From NCBI GenBank assembly GCA_022749755.1, contig CM040442.1, forward strand, positions 5,802,457 through 5,866,456: a stretch of DNA of 64,000 nt, in the 5' to 3' direction. The notes below the pieces were generated by a model. The model was not told where the DNA came from. It saw nothing but the letters and a program-made list of their open reading frames with translations, and did no database searches. Shown here piece by piece: positions 32,186 through 44,699 of the stretch; position 1 is the first letter of the stretch; every line of letters begins with the position of its first letter. Made by a program: the position numbers and the translations under genes. Source of the DNA: Azadirachta indica (lineage: Eukaryota > Streptophyta > Magnoliopsida > Sapindales > Meliaceae).

Positions 32186-35031
32186 AACTAACTTTGCGGA
32201 GACCATGGAAACCGTGAGTTACTCGGATGTTTTTCAATTCCCTATATACTCAATATTCAACTCTTCTAAATTACGCGTTCCGACAGTTGAAGACTTTGGA
32301 GATTCCTTGGACTTGCTAAAGATATTGTAGAGTTTTCCAGCAAGATCTTCTAATTACAGACTACTTGGAGATAAATTTAGAGAACACAAACATAGGACAA
32401 CAAATCAAGAATTGAAAAACTAAGCTGAGACGAAATGAGAAAGAAAAATAGTGGAAAAAGATATACGTGGTTCGGCTTTGAAAGCCTACATCCACGGTTG
32501 AAAGAGATTGGCTACAGATTTTATTAGGTATGGAGAAAACTAAAGATGGACAGGTTAGCAAAGAAAGCTAGCATGGCCCTTTTGAGCTACAACTAAAACA
32601 AGATACAACCTTACAAATTCAGAAAACTGAAATCAGTAAAATGAATAACTCTGTCATGCACGAGTATTCTGATATGTATATATATATATATATATTGATT
32701 CTGCCCTCTCAAATAAGGAATCAATAACTAGCTGTCCTAACAGAATTATGAAATCTGTTATGAACACTTGCAACTCTTTTCCAACTCAGAAGTCCTCTTC
32801 TAGCTCATCAACCATCTTTTAGCTCATCAACTTTCTTCATGAAGTAACCACCTAACTTCTCCAACTAACTTTAACTGATTACGAAGCATCAAATTTCACA
32901 GATATCACACTCAGCGATTTTGAATCCTTTAAGTTTCGAAGGCTAGAGATCGAGTATTGCTCTGTAATCCTGAGGAGCTCAGAAGTCTTTGGACAGCATG
33001 GAAACTTCGTAAGCTGATGGTCAGCCCATTTAAATGTTTCAAATCAAGCAATTCTTGTACCAAAAGTTCACTACCTCCAAACAAGATGCTGTGTGCTTCT
33101 TGCTGACTCGAACCACATTCAAACATTCTCAGGGCCCGTAACATTTTTAAATTAGATATTACTTCCGGCGGAATTGCACAGAAAATAAATGCGAGCTCCA
33201 ACTTAAAACAATTAAGATTAACCAGATACTTTATCTTCTGGCAGTCTTTTTATTCCAGTAGATGATAGATCAAGATGTTGCAGCGAAATCAAGTCAAAAA
33301 ATGGAAATGATAAATGGCATAGGCTAGAGCAATTGTGTGAGAGATTTAAATTCTAAGAGAAGTCATAGATCAAAAGAAATCACTTTTGACCGCTAGTAAA
33401 TCATTCCAACTAAGAAACAAAGTCTGGATATGAGGACATGGAGGAGACTTTGATAGACTATGAATTCTATTTTTCATTAGTGACATCTTCGTAACCTCTT
33501 TCCACATTCTAATTCTTGATGCTTCAGTTAGTCCAACACCTGCAAGTACCAAAAACTTTTCCTTCTCCTTTTCAATTGTGGATGAAATCCACGAAGCCAT
33601 GTCTCGAATCACATCACGCATTTTAACATAATTTTCTTCTTGTTCCAATAGACAGGCACGAAGAAGAGTACCAATGATGGAGTATCCTTAATTTCTCGCT
33701 ATGATTCCATCATATTCATCCAAAAGTCTCTCACATATCCAATAGTCTATCAAGTCCTCCACAAGAATTATACAGTATTCTGGAAATAAACTACAATACA
33801 AGAGACAAAATCTAACTGTATCGCTAGGCAAAAAATCGTAACTGAACTTCAACCGAGAGTAACCCTTCTCTCCATACCTGAAAAATTTAGAAGCTGATCT
33901 CCTTAAGACCTCAATTGCATCTTTCCATTCTTCTAGTGTCTTCTTGGAGGCCATGGCTCGACCAACGACAGTTAGAGCAAGTGGCAAACCACCTCATTCT
34001 TTGGCCACAGTTTCAGCTAGCTCAGGAATATTAGGATGACTATCAAGAATGTCTCTGCCAACCTTTTCCTCACACAATTTCCAAGCATCCTCATGTCTCA
34101 AACACTCAACTTAGAAGCTTTTGTGAGCTTCCACGTTGCCGCAAACCAAAAATTCACGAGTTGTAAAAACAATCTTAGATGCACTTTTTGGACTTGGAAC
34201 AGCTAAACCCACTTTAATTAAATCAACATTTTCCCATATGTCATCCAATAATAATACAAATTTCTTCTTGCTCCAGATCTTGAAGATTTAAGAGCTTTCT
34301 CTGGTAGACTTTTATTTTTCCAACACTCATTGAACAAACCAATCCTTTTTGCGATACTTTCTTGAATCTTTTCAGGCTGCACACCTTTAGAAGCCACAAC
34401 CCAAATGACAACATCAAAATTGTTTGACATGTTGAGGAAGTTGTTGTTAATATGGGTTAACAAGGTCCTTTTATCCACTCCTCCCATGCCGTGTATGCCA
34501 ATAATTCCTACTTGTTCTTCTGTGAGTCATCTTCAAACTTTCTCAATTGTTGGTTGCAAGCCTATTATTGTTGCTGTAATAGGTCTTTCGTCAACCGAAT
34601 TTTCTGGTACCGTCTGAGCCACGTCTTTGAAATCTCCAACCTTTAAATTCTCCACAACTAGTAGTGCTTCAAATACCTTTTTACCAAACTTGTAGCTTGA
34701 CATGCAATTCTTGGAACAAAAGCCTCCAAGAACTAGTTTCTGAAGTTCTTGACGGCTGTTTTGAATAAGTGAAGCAACTTCAGTTTCTGCATCTTGCACT
34801 CTTGAAAGCCAATCTTGCACTTGTTCCAGCCGTTTCATTTGGTGCTGTTCAGCAACAATGACCCTTACCATGACATCGTTCCTTGCTTCAATTAACTTGT
34901 TCAATTCTCTTTGCAAGGAAACAAGATATAACTTGGAGCTCACTTATATATCCTGCTTTCCTGACAGTGCAATCTAGACAATGAGAAAAAGTGTCATCAC
35001 ATGAAAATAAGAGTGAGCAAATGTCACCCAA
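32186..35031 (-). pseudogene. CNL D, RPS5-like pseudogene with solo LTR
   Basis: The start position reads TTG (35029-35031) before GGTGACATTTGC, so the ATG is lost. The coiled coil is frameshifted near 34940, then open to 34533. The P-loop reads GMGGVDKRT: the Gly and Thr flanking the catalytic Lys are changed, which should abolish nucleotide binding. The kinase-2 region is frameshifted (34290-34220), a stop lies near 34113, GLPLAL reads MPLAL, and MHDV reads MRDV (near 33620). LRR pieces follow in several frames to 32907. The C-terminal piece (32186-32320) is separated by a 575-bp solo LTR, and the normal gene end is missing. Not functional. Confidence 0.9.
32326..32900 (-). mobile_element. 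Solo LTR (575 bp) inside CNL D
   Basis: Starts TGTAGAG and ends TTTCACA on the plus strand, with a perfect 5-bp target-site duplication GATAT (32321-32325 and 32901-32905). Read on the minus strand it has a TA-rich TATA region (32676-32695) followed by the Tnt1/Copia-type stem CGTGGATGTAGGC..GCCGAACCACG (plus strand 32466-32496). No internal genes, hence a solo LTR in antisense to the plus strand and in sense with the CNL. Confidence 0.88.
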
Positions 35032-35039
35032 ATTTTATT

Positions 35040-36594
35040 TAAACAAAGGAGGATACGACTGACACATGTATAATGAAAAAAGCTATGGCAGAGAAAGAAA
35101 TAAAGAAAAGATGTGCTTTTGAGACTGCAGTTCTATGTTTTAATTAGGTAAGGAACTTATATTGCCAAAGGAACTCAAAAGAATGTATAAATGTTCCTCT
35201 CAAGTATAAGCGTATTGATATTGACCGCGTACCTAGGTGGAAGACGGCGGTGAACAAACTTTTAAATAAGCTCTGTGTTTTCAGCCATAGAAAATAAAAC
35301 AAGTCGATAATGGGTTAGGTGGAAGGGAATATTATGTCGATTCTTTTAGTTCCTCACTTGTCTTCAATAAAAAGCACTTATCTCACTTATCAGATTCCTC
35401 GGATAAAATTCCACTAATTTTCTAAAATTATTTCTGTAATTGGCACTTCCAATTAGCAAATGTATTAAACCATTATAACATCAGAGCATGGTTAGAACTT
35501 TGAAGAGTTAGACATAAAAATCTTTCAGTGTGGCTCTTATAAGTCAGTGTATTTTTTTATTAGGAATTTGTTTGATACATATATTTCAAACATTGGATTT
35601 TATTCCTCTTTTCTGTTTGCCTTATGCTCTGTAAAGTGCAAGATGTGTGTTATTATGTATTAATTGATTTTTCTATACATATATTTCAAACAATGGATTT
35701 TTTTATTAGGAATTTATTGATTTACTAAAAATATCAATCGACAGCCTCCAGCGTGTTATTATGTATTAATTGATTTATATTAATATATAATACAAGATGT
35801 CATTTCAAAGAAACTTCGGAAAAATAATGTTAAATTCCAAACACTTGCATGCATGCATGAAGTGATTACATTCATATTCATGAAGATATAATAATTTGAA
35901 AATTTTTATTGCTAGTCAATCCATCGACCATTTTAGAATTTTTTTTTTTAAAGTTGATTTAAACGTCCAAGAAAATTTATTGAGAATTGAAAAAAAAAAA
36001 AAGAATAGAAACATATTAAAAAGACAGAGTTAGGTGTCTTGAAATATTTTATGTCAACTTGTTCAGTAATATTTGTGTAACAATCTCATATGAAGATGTC
36101 TTGAAAGTAATAATAATAATAAAAAGACAAAACCAATATTTTGGAAGGCGAAAAGTTTAATAATTTCTGGTTCTTCATTGCTGGCCTGTCTTTAATTGAT
36201 CTTAAATATTCCTAATTAGCCAGTTGTTTGTATTGTATTATAATTAAGATGATTTTGTTGTCGTACTTCTATATTGGAAAAATGAATCTTTGCTCTCCTT
36301 GAGTTTTTGGCTCTATATATATAAATAGAGTCTATTGATCATTGCAGTTCATCATTAGGATTCATCAATAACGAAGTCTATGTTTTATTAGTAAATATTC
36401 TCTCTTTCGTCGTAGTAAAACCGCAATTACTATTTTTTAGCTTTACTTTTAAACCACGATTGAAATATTTTGAAACATTATAATTTTAAGTCTAAATTGA
36501 ATTACACACAACAACGGATAACCATTCACCGGATTGTCCATCACCTCATCGGGAACTTCATCCAAGTGAATTATTTCTTCTGTATTCTCTTTAC

Positions 36595-36625
<31 letters not shown>

Positions 36626-37490
36626 AAAATTAGATAAAAAATTCAAATAAAAATATACAAATGCATCTAACTATTAATTTTATTAACACATGAAATTAAA
36701 TTTAGTTAATATGTTATTTTTCTAATATTTTATGAATGTTCCTAACTTTATTTTCTTTCATTAAAATTTGTTGTAATAATATTTTCCTTCCTAAACTTTT
36801 TGAAAATAGCAAGTTAGAACATAATTTATTTAATTTTTATATTTTAGTCCCTGATGGTGATATTATAGTACATTTTGGATAGTGGGGACTAAATTATTGA
36901 AAGTGAAACCTATATATGGATTTGTCATTTTACTAGATTTGAGGAATAAAAATAATAATATTCCATTTGCTCAAACAAAGGGAAATTTAATTTCCATTTG
37001 CTTAAAGAATTTCCACCTAATTTGTCAAACTTTAGAGGTATTTAACCATTAATTTTGAAACTTCAGGGTACATATTGTTTCATCAAATTTGAAGGGATAT
37101 ATGTCAAGTTTCAGTGTTATAAAATATTTTTTTGATTGATATAAACAATAATTTCACAAATATTTGCTTTTTCATCATTTCATTTAAAATAAAATTGTAA
37201 TTATCAAAAAAATTTAAAAGTGGGTAGAGATATCGCCACTCTTATTTTGTTATAAAATTAATTATATTATTATATGCGGTGTATTTATCTAGATCTAAAA
37301 TAGACAAGCCAAATTATTTATGAGAGTCCACCAGAAACGAGTTAACTACTAAACGATATTAAACGATAGTAATTGCAAGAGACAACATAAAAAAAGCACC
37401 CACCACACATTTCATTTGATTGGAAAGTAGCAACATTACAAAAAATGATAAACATACGAGTGGACTCTACACAAACAATTTCAATTCAAC
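35040..37490. other. Spacer between CNL D and CNL E
   Basis: AT-rich. 35270-36240 shares blocks with 40020-40900, 49200-49900 and 50150-50720 (for example CAAGATGTCATTTCAA and AACTTCGGA). 36836-36900 has TTTTAGTCCCTGATGG and TGGGGACTAAATTATT in opposite orientation, perhaps a decayed inverted-repeat element. A TA microsatellite lies at 36596-36626. Confidence 0.5.
36531..36592 (-). pseudogene. Tiny CNL LRR relic
   Basis: The minus strand encodes TEEIIHLDEVPDEVMDNP, matching the conserved MEEVIKMDEVPAEAVENL of intact CNL A. Only about 60 bases remain, next to a TA microsatellite. Confidence 0.6.
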
Positions 37491-37493
37491 AAA

Positions 37494-39975
37494 TTAACTC
37501 ACCACAAAGGAGAATCTTCCACCAGAAATCTTAGCAAATTCTTCATCATTGTCAATGGATTTGAAACAAGGAAGAAAAGCATTTTGGGTGGCTTCATCAT
37601 CCCATTATTGCTCTTGCCACCAGCAATATTCTCCCTTAATAATGAATTTACTTTCCCGTCCATTGTTGCGATCAAGTGGAAGCTTCTTAAGCTTGGGGCA
37701 ACCATTTACAGTAATTTCTTTCAGATGTGGGAAGGGAAGGGGTTTTGGGTAGAAGCTCTTCAGATTTTCTAGATCTTGTAAGAGAAGGAATTGAAGTCTT
37801 GTAAATGGGATTAGATTTTCTACTACTTCAACAGGAACTTCATCCAATTTGATTAATACTTCCATATCCTTGCAGCATTCTATCCAACATCCTTGAGATT
37901 TGGAGCAAAAACAAGCCATGTCGCGTGCCTCAGTTTTGGGCTAGATCTTATATAAACTTTGTGGAGACTGTGGAAACCATGAGTTACTAGGATGTTTTTC
38001 ACTTCCCCTTATACTCAATCTTAAACTCTTCCAATTTTAGGCATTCCCACAATTGAAGTATTTCGAGATGCCTTAAACTCGCCAAAGATAAAACATCGAG
38101 TCATTTTGAATCCTTGAATTGATCAAGGCATAGAGATCGAGTGCTGCTCTGTAATGTACGGGAGCTCAGGAATCTTCGGAGAGCATGGAAACTTGTTAAG
38201 GTGATGGTCAACACATTTAAATGTTTCAAACGAAGCAATTCTTCTACCAAAACTTGACTACCTCCAAACAAAATGCTATCTTTTTCTTGCCAATTCGAAC
38301 CACATTGGAACATTCTCAATACTTGCAACATCTTTAAATTAGATATCACTTCTAGTGGAATTGCCCTGAGATAAGTTGTATCCTCCAACTTCAAACATTT
38401 AGGGTTAACTAGGTACTTTAACTCTTCTGGCAATATTTCTATGCTTGAACATGATAAATCAAGATACTGAAGTGAAACCATGTGAGTGAATCGACATTGT
38501 AAATCAAATATTCGAGTATGTGATAGATTTAAAACTCTAAGAGAAGACATTAATATAAAGAAATCGGTGTTGACACTTTGTAAATCATTCCAACCAAGAA
38601 ACAAAGTCCGGAGACTTGGACATTTATGAGACTCTGACAAATTCTCAATTTTATTATTCATCAGTGACAAATTCTCAATTTTATTATTCATCAGTGACAA
38701 ATCACTCCACTACTTGGTGCTTCAGTTAATCCCACACCTGCAAGAACCAAAAACCTTTCCTTCTCCTCCTCCCGATTAGATGTAATCCACAAAGTCATGT
38801 TTCAAATCACATCATGCATTTTTACACAATTGTTTTCTTCTTCTTCTAATAGACATGCATGGAGTAGAGTGCCAATGATGGAGTATCCTTGATTTCGTGC
38901 TCCAATTCCATCATACTCATCTAAAAATCCCTCACATATCCAACAATCTACCAAGTTTTCTTTGTCAATCAAAAAATCTTCTGGAAATAAACTACAGTAC
39001 AAGAGACAAGATCGAAAAGTGTCACTGGGCAAAAAATCATAACCGAACATCAAACGAGAATACACCCGTTTCTCCATACCTGAAAATTTAGAAGCCGAAC
39101 TCCTTAAGACCTCAATTACGTGTTCCCATTCTTGAGGTGTCTTCTTCCGAGCCATGGCTCGACCAACAACAATTAGAGTAAGTGGTAAAACACCACATTC
39201 TTTGACCACAGTTTCGACTAGCTCAGTGATGTTAGGATGGCTGTCGAGAGTTTCTTTTCCGACTTTCTCCTCTAATAATCTCCATGCATCCTCATATCTT
39301 AAGCACTCCACTTTGAAGGATTTGTGAGCATCCATGTGGCCACAAACCTCAACTTCACAAGTTGTGAAAACGATTTTTGAGGCAGTAATTGTTCGGCATG
39401 GAAGAGGTAAGCCCACTTTAGTCAAATCAACCTCTCCCATATATCATCCAGCAATAATACAAACTTCTTTTTGCTCAAGATCTTGAAAATATCCTGAGCT
39501 TTATTGTGTAGACTATTGCTCTTCCAATATTTGTTGAACAAACCAATCTTTTGTGCGATACTTTCCTGCATCTTTTCAAGTTCCAAGTCTTTAGACGCCA
39601 CTACCCAAATGACAACGTCAAAATTGTTTGGGCTGTTGAAGAACTTCTTGTTAATTTTGGTTAACAGGGTAGTTTTACCCACCCCTCCCATACCGTATAT
39701 GCCAATAATTCCTGCTGCCTCTTCTGTGAGGCATCTCCAAACTTTATCAAATGTTGCTTTCAAGCCTACAATTGTTGATGCAATAGGCCTTTCGTCAACA
39801 GGATTTTCCGGTGTCGTTTGTGCCATAGCTTTGAAATCTCCTTCACGTCTTAATTTCTTCACAAAGTGCAATGTGTTAACGACTTCTTTGCCACACTTGT
39901 ACCTTGACTTACATTTCTTGGAACAGAAGCATCCAGCATCTTGTTTCTCAACTTCTTGGAACAGTATTGGCTAGT
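37494..39975 (-). pseudogene. CNL E, 5'-truncated RPS5-like pseudogene
   Basis: Homology begins at 39975, in the region after the coiled coil, and is joined to intergenic DNA, so the start and coiled coil are missing. The P-loop GMGGVGKTT and kinase-2 LLLDDIW are intact (39871-39430). A one-base deletion near 39433 shifts frame; the next frame runs through RNBS-B, GVLPLTL (for GGLPLAL) and RNBS-D to MHDVI, then TGA (38802-38804) replaces Arg. A deletion of about 20 bases near 38702 and a perfect 30-bp tandem duplication (38641-38700) follow. LRR frames continue with stops near 38098 and 37604 to a tail ending at 37494. Closest to CNL G (shared KEVVNTL..VKKLRREGDFKA and SIIGTLLH). Confidence 0.88.
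38641..38700 (-). repeat. Perfect 30-bp tandem duplication in CNL E
   Basis: Two identical consecutive 30-base units, encoding SLMNNKIENL twice at the first LRR. No other paralogue has it. Perfect identity suggests recent replication slippage. Confidence 0.95.
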
Positions 39976-39979
39976 AAAA

Positions 39980-41930
39980 TATGATTCAATAGTCGACATG
40001 TGATCATTTATTGATTTATACCAATACATAATGCAAGATATCATTTCAAGGAAACTTCGAAAAAATGTTAAATTCCAAGCATTTGCATGCATACATATTG
40101 AGATATAATACTTCGAAAATTTTGTTGATCATTTTAGAATTTCTTTTAAAGACGATTTGAGAAGGTGAGAAAATTTATCCAAAAAAAATTAACTAAGGGG
40201 AAAACAAGATATATATAGTTAGTTATCTTAGAAGATTTTATATTAAATTGTTCTTTAATTACTTGGGTAACGATTTCATAAAAATATGACATTTGTGAAT
40301 TCACAGTTGAAACAAACAAAAACAAAAAATAAAATATACAATTTTTCTAAAGGCGATTGGCTTTAATTAATCTTATAAGATTCCTAATGTTTGCTTTTCG
40401 TTATATGATTCAACGAGTAATGAACTTTGAAGAGTTAGACAAAAATCTTTCAATGTGGATCTTATAAATTAGTGTGTTTTTAATTAGGATTTTGTTGTAC
40501 ACATATATTTCAAATATTGGATTTTATTCCTCTTTTATGTTTTCCTTTGGCTCTCTAAAAGGCAAGACTTTGACTATCTGGCGTTCATCCGGTGTTGAAT
40601 TTTCTTTAAAGTTCGAAAATTAAGGACAGTGAAATTTATTGATTAAGTAAAAATATCTGAGTCAACCGCATACTGTGTGTGATTATATTGTTACCAGTAT
40701 ATAATACAAGATGTCATTTCAAGGAAACTTCGGAGAAATTAATAATATTAAATTTAAACACTTGGATGCATAAAGTCATTACATTCATATTTAAAGATAT
40801 AATAATATCAAAATCTTTTTTGCTACTCAATCCATCGACCCTTTTACAATTTTTTTATTAAAATTGATTTAACCATACCAAGAATTTACCCCAAAAAAAA
40901 AAAAAGAATAGAAACATATATATTTAAATGGGCATGCTTAGCTGTCTTGAAATATTTTATATCAATTTGTTTATTAATTATGTCACAAGAGATGACTTGA
41001 AAATTATTCTGAAATCTTTATTAATGATAATAATTTTAAAAAATTATAATATTATTAAATAATTATTAAAAAATAAATCTAATATTTAATGATAATAATA
41101 ACTTTAAATTTGAAATATTTTAAAATTTTATATATTTATAAAACTATTTTCAATTTATATTAACAAAAAATTTATTATTAATAGAATTTATTATATATAT
41201 TTTTAAATAGGTTATTTATTAAAAATTGGATAATTTATCGTCAAAATATATTAGATGTAGTGATAAAGATATTGATTCATTTCTTTTAGATCCCAAATTC
41301 AAATTCATACAAAATAAATTTATTTTTTAATTTTAAAATAGACAAATCAACTTATTATTATGTGACAAACATTAGAAAAGAAAATGTTTTAAACATTAGA
41401 AAATAAAATATAGCCGATTGAAATAAAATAAGTTATTTTACATTTACCATCTATTACTCGAATGTCCTGCTCCTGCATCATGATATATTCCATTTCAAAA
41501 AATTAGGCACCAATTTTCAAAAGCAAAAGGATTAACAATGTGTGAATCTACAGTCTTGATAGCGTTTCCACCTGTACGAAAATAAATAAAAGAATCCTAC
41601 GCCAAAGATTTATTTTACAAGTTGACTTTCAGTTGACCATCATTACCACAAGTTGTATTTGTTTAGATCTTCGGGAAGTATGGTCAGAACTTTTGAAGTT
41701 AAGGTTCAATCCACTTCAGATATTGTTACAAATGAAACAATTATTTCCTCTATGTATCCAAATTAAATTCAGCACCACAAGATGGAATGCTAATTTTGGT
41801 GTTCTTGACAAGATGCATAGAAGATTAAGCTCCGCACCCACCAGAAATAGTTTATTTAATTGGAAATTAAGTAGCAACAATACAAACATATGATATTAAT
41901 ACAAGTGACTCTGCATAAACACTGTTTAAA
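39980..41930. other. Spacer between CNL E and CNL F
   Basis: No gene seen. It repeats spacer words of 35780-35880 and 49870-50280. Near 41258-41330 a degenerate GTAGTGATAAAG..ATTCAAATTC pattern could be another tRNA-related SINE relic, too weak to call. 41515-41640 matches 320-420. Confidence 0.5.
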
Positions 41931-41978
41931 ATTAATTAAATTACCCAACCAAATATGAGAATCGTCCACCAAGAAACT

Positions 41979-44666
41979 TTAATCGAAATCTTCATCAACG
42001 TCAATGGATTTGAAACAGGGAAGAAAAGCACTTTGAGTGGCTTCATCGTCCCATTGCAGCTCTTGCCACCAGCTTTCCTCTCCCTTGATAATGAATTTAC
42101 CTTCCGTTGCCCTGCTGCAGTCAAGTAGAAGCTTCTTAAGCTTGCGACATCTCTTTATAGTCAATTCTTTCAGATGTGGAAAGCGCAAGGTGTTTGGGTA
42201 GATGCTCTTCAAATGTCTTAATCCTTCAAGTTTAAGAAATTGAAGTCTTGCAAATGGGATCAGATTTTCCACCACCTCAGCTGGAACTTCATCAATCTGA
42301 TTATTTCTTCCATCTCCTGGCAGTCAGCTACCCAAATATCCTTGAGATTTGGAGCAAACATGTCATGTGCCTCACTTTTGAGCAATAGCTTATATATACT
42401 TCGTGGAGAGTATGAAAACCATGAGCTTCTTGGAGGATTTTCACTTCCCCTGTATTCTCAATCTTCAGCTCTTCCAAATTTATGCATTCTAACAGGTGAA
42501 GTGTTTCAAGACGACTTAGACTTGCTAAGGATAAAACATGAAGCGACTTTGAATCATTGAAGTATTTAAGGTATAGAGATCGAATGCTGCTCCTTAATGT
42601 ATGAGAGCTCGAGAATCTTTGAAGAGCAAGAAAACTTCTTATCGTGATGGTCGACACATCTAGATGTTCCCAACCAAGCAATTCTTCTACCAAAAGTTCG
42701 CTACCCCCAAATAGAATGCTATGCTCTTCTAGTGTTCTCGAACCACATTCAAACAGTCTAATTACCCGTAAATTTTTTAGACTAGAGATGAGTTGTGGCT
42801 CAATGTTGCGGAGATTGAATGTAAACTCCAAATTTAAGCATTTAAGGTTAACCAGATACTTTAACTCTTGTGGCAATCTTTCCATTCCACTAAAAGATAG
42901 ATTGAGATGCTGCAGTGAAACCAATTCAAGAAATCGAAATGGTAAATGGCGTAAACTATAATTATCTGATAAATTTAAAACTCTAAAACAAGGCATAAAT
43001 TGAAAGAAGTCACTTTCAACTATTTGGATGTCATTCCAACTGAGAAACAAAGTTTGGAGAGGAGGACATGCAGGGGACATTGACAGCTTTCGAATTTTGT
43101 TACCCATTAGTGACATTCTAGGAACCTCTTTCCACATTCCAATGCTTGGTATTTCAGTTAACCCAACACCTGTAAGAATCAAAAACTTTTTCTTTTCCTT
43201 CTCCTTCTCAATTGTTGATGCAATCCATAAAGCCATGTCCCGAACTACGTCATGCATTCTGGCACAATTGTTTTCTTCTTCTTCCAGGAGACATGCATGA
43301 AGAAGAGTACCAACAACGGAATAACCTTGATTTCTTGCAGCGATTCCATCATAATAATCTAAAAGTCCCTCAGCTATCCAATAATCTATCAAATCCTCCA
43401 TGCTAATATGAAAATCTTCTGAAAATAAACTACAATACAGGACACAGAATCTAATTTTGTCGCTAGGCAAAATATCGTAACTAAACTTCAGACGGGAATA
43501 TAACCTTTCTCCATCCCTGAAAATTTAGAGGCTGAACTCCTTAAGACCTCAACTGCATGTTCCCATTCTTGAGGTGTCTTCTTTGAAGCCATGGCTCGAC
43601 CAACGACAATAAGAGCAAGTGGCAAACCACCACATTCTTTGGCCACGGTTTCGGCTAGCTCAGGAATATTAGGATGACTATCAAGAATGTCACTTCCAAC
43701 TTTCTCCTTAAATAATCTCCAGGCATCCTCGTATTTTAAGCACTCCACTTTGAAGCATTTGTGAGTTTCCATGTGGCCGCAAACCTCAAACTCACGAGTT
43801 GTGAAAACCACCTTTGACGCAGTTGTTCGGCTTGGAAGGGGTAAACCAACTTTAGACAAATCAACCTCCTCCCATATATCATCCATCAATAGTACAAATT
43901 TCTTTTTGCTCAAGATCTTGAAAATTTCAAGAGCTTTCTCTTGTAGAGTTTTACTCTTCCAAGACTCGTTGAACAAACCAATCTTTTTGGCGATACTTTC
44001 TTGAATCTTTTCAAGTTCCATATCTTTAGATGCCAGTGCCCAAATGACAACATCAAAAGTGTTTGCATTGTCAAGGAACTTATTGTTATTTTGGGTTAAC
44101 AGGGTAGTTTTACCCACCCCTCCCATGCCGTAGATGCCAAGCTTGCTCTTCTGTGAGGCATCTCGAAACTTTGTCGAATGTTGGTTGCAAGCCTATTATT
44201 GTTGTTGTAATAGGTCTTTCATCAATTGGATTTTCCGGTATTGTTTCAGCCACGTCTTTGAATCTCCTTCAACCCTTAAATTCTCCACAACTCGAAGTGT
44301 TTTGAAAACTTTTTTCCCGTACTTGTAGGTTGACAAGCAATTCTTGGAACAGAAGCCACCAAGACACAGTCGCTCAACGTCGTGAAGGCCTTTTTTTATA
44401 AGTTTTCTAGCTTCAGTTTCCGCATCTTGTACTCTTGAAAGCCACCCTTGTACTTGTTCCAACCGTCTCATTTGTTTTTGTTCTGCGACGGTGACTCTTA
44501 TCCTGATATCATCCCTTGCTTCAAGTAGCTTTTTCAGTTCTCTCTACAAGGCTGCAAGATTATCTGGGAGCTCACTTATGAATCCTGTTTTTCTAACGGT
44601 GCAATCTAGGCAACGAGAAACAGTGTGATCACATGAGAATAAAAGTGAGCAGATATTGTTCCCCAT
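41979..44666 (-). pseudogene. CNL F, nearly full-length RPS5-like pseudogene
   Basis: Starts MGNNICSLLFSCD at 44666 (one codon longer in the acylation motif than MGNxCS). CAG to TAG at 44544-44546 stops it at codon 41. Frameshifts follow near 44259 (one A lost in an A-run) and near 44145 (deletion before the P-loop). NB-ARC 44126-43500 keeps MGGVGKTT, LLMDDIW, FTTREFEVCG and GGLPLAL, then shifts frame at about 43505. The next frame keeps RNBS-D, MHDV (as ARMHDVVRDM) and most LRRs to about 42340, shifts again, and ends PCFKSIDVDEDFD at 41979. Domain content is complete but at least one stop and four shifts prevent a full product. Sequencing error cannot explain this many, though a check is reasonable. 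Confidence 0.88.
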
Positions 44667-44699
44667 AGTTGGTATAAATTTCAATATTCAACAAAGGAT

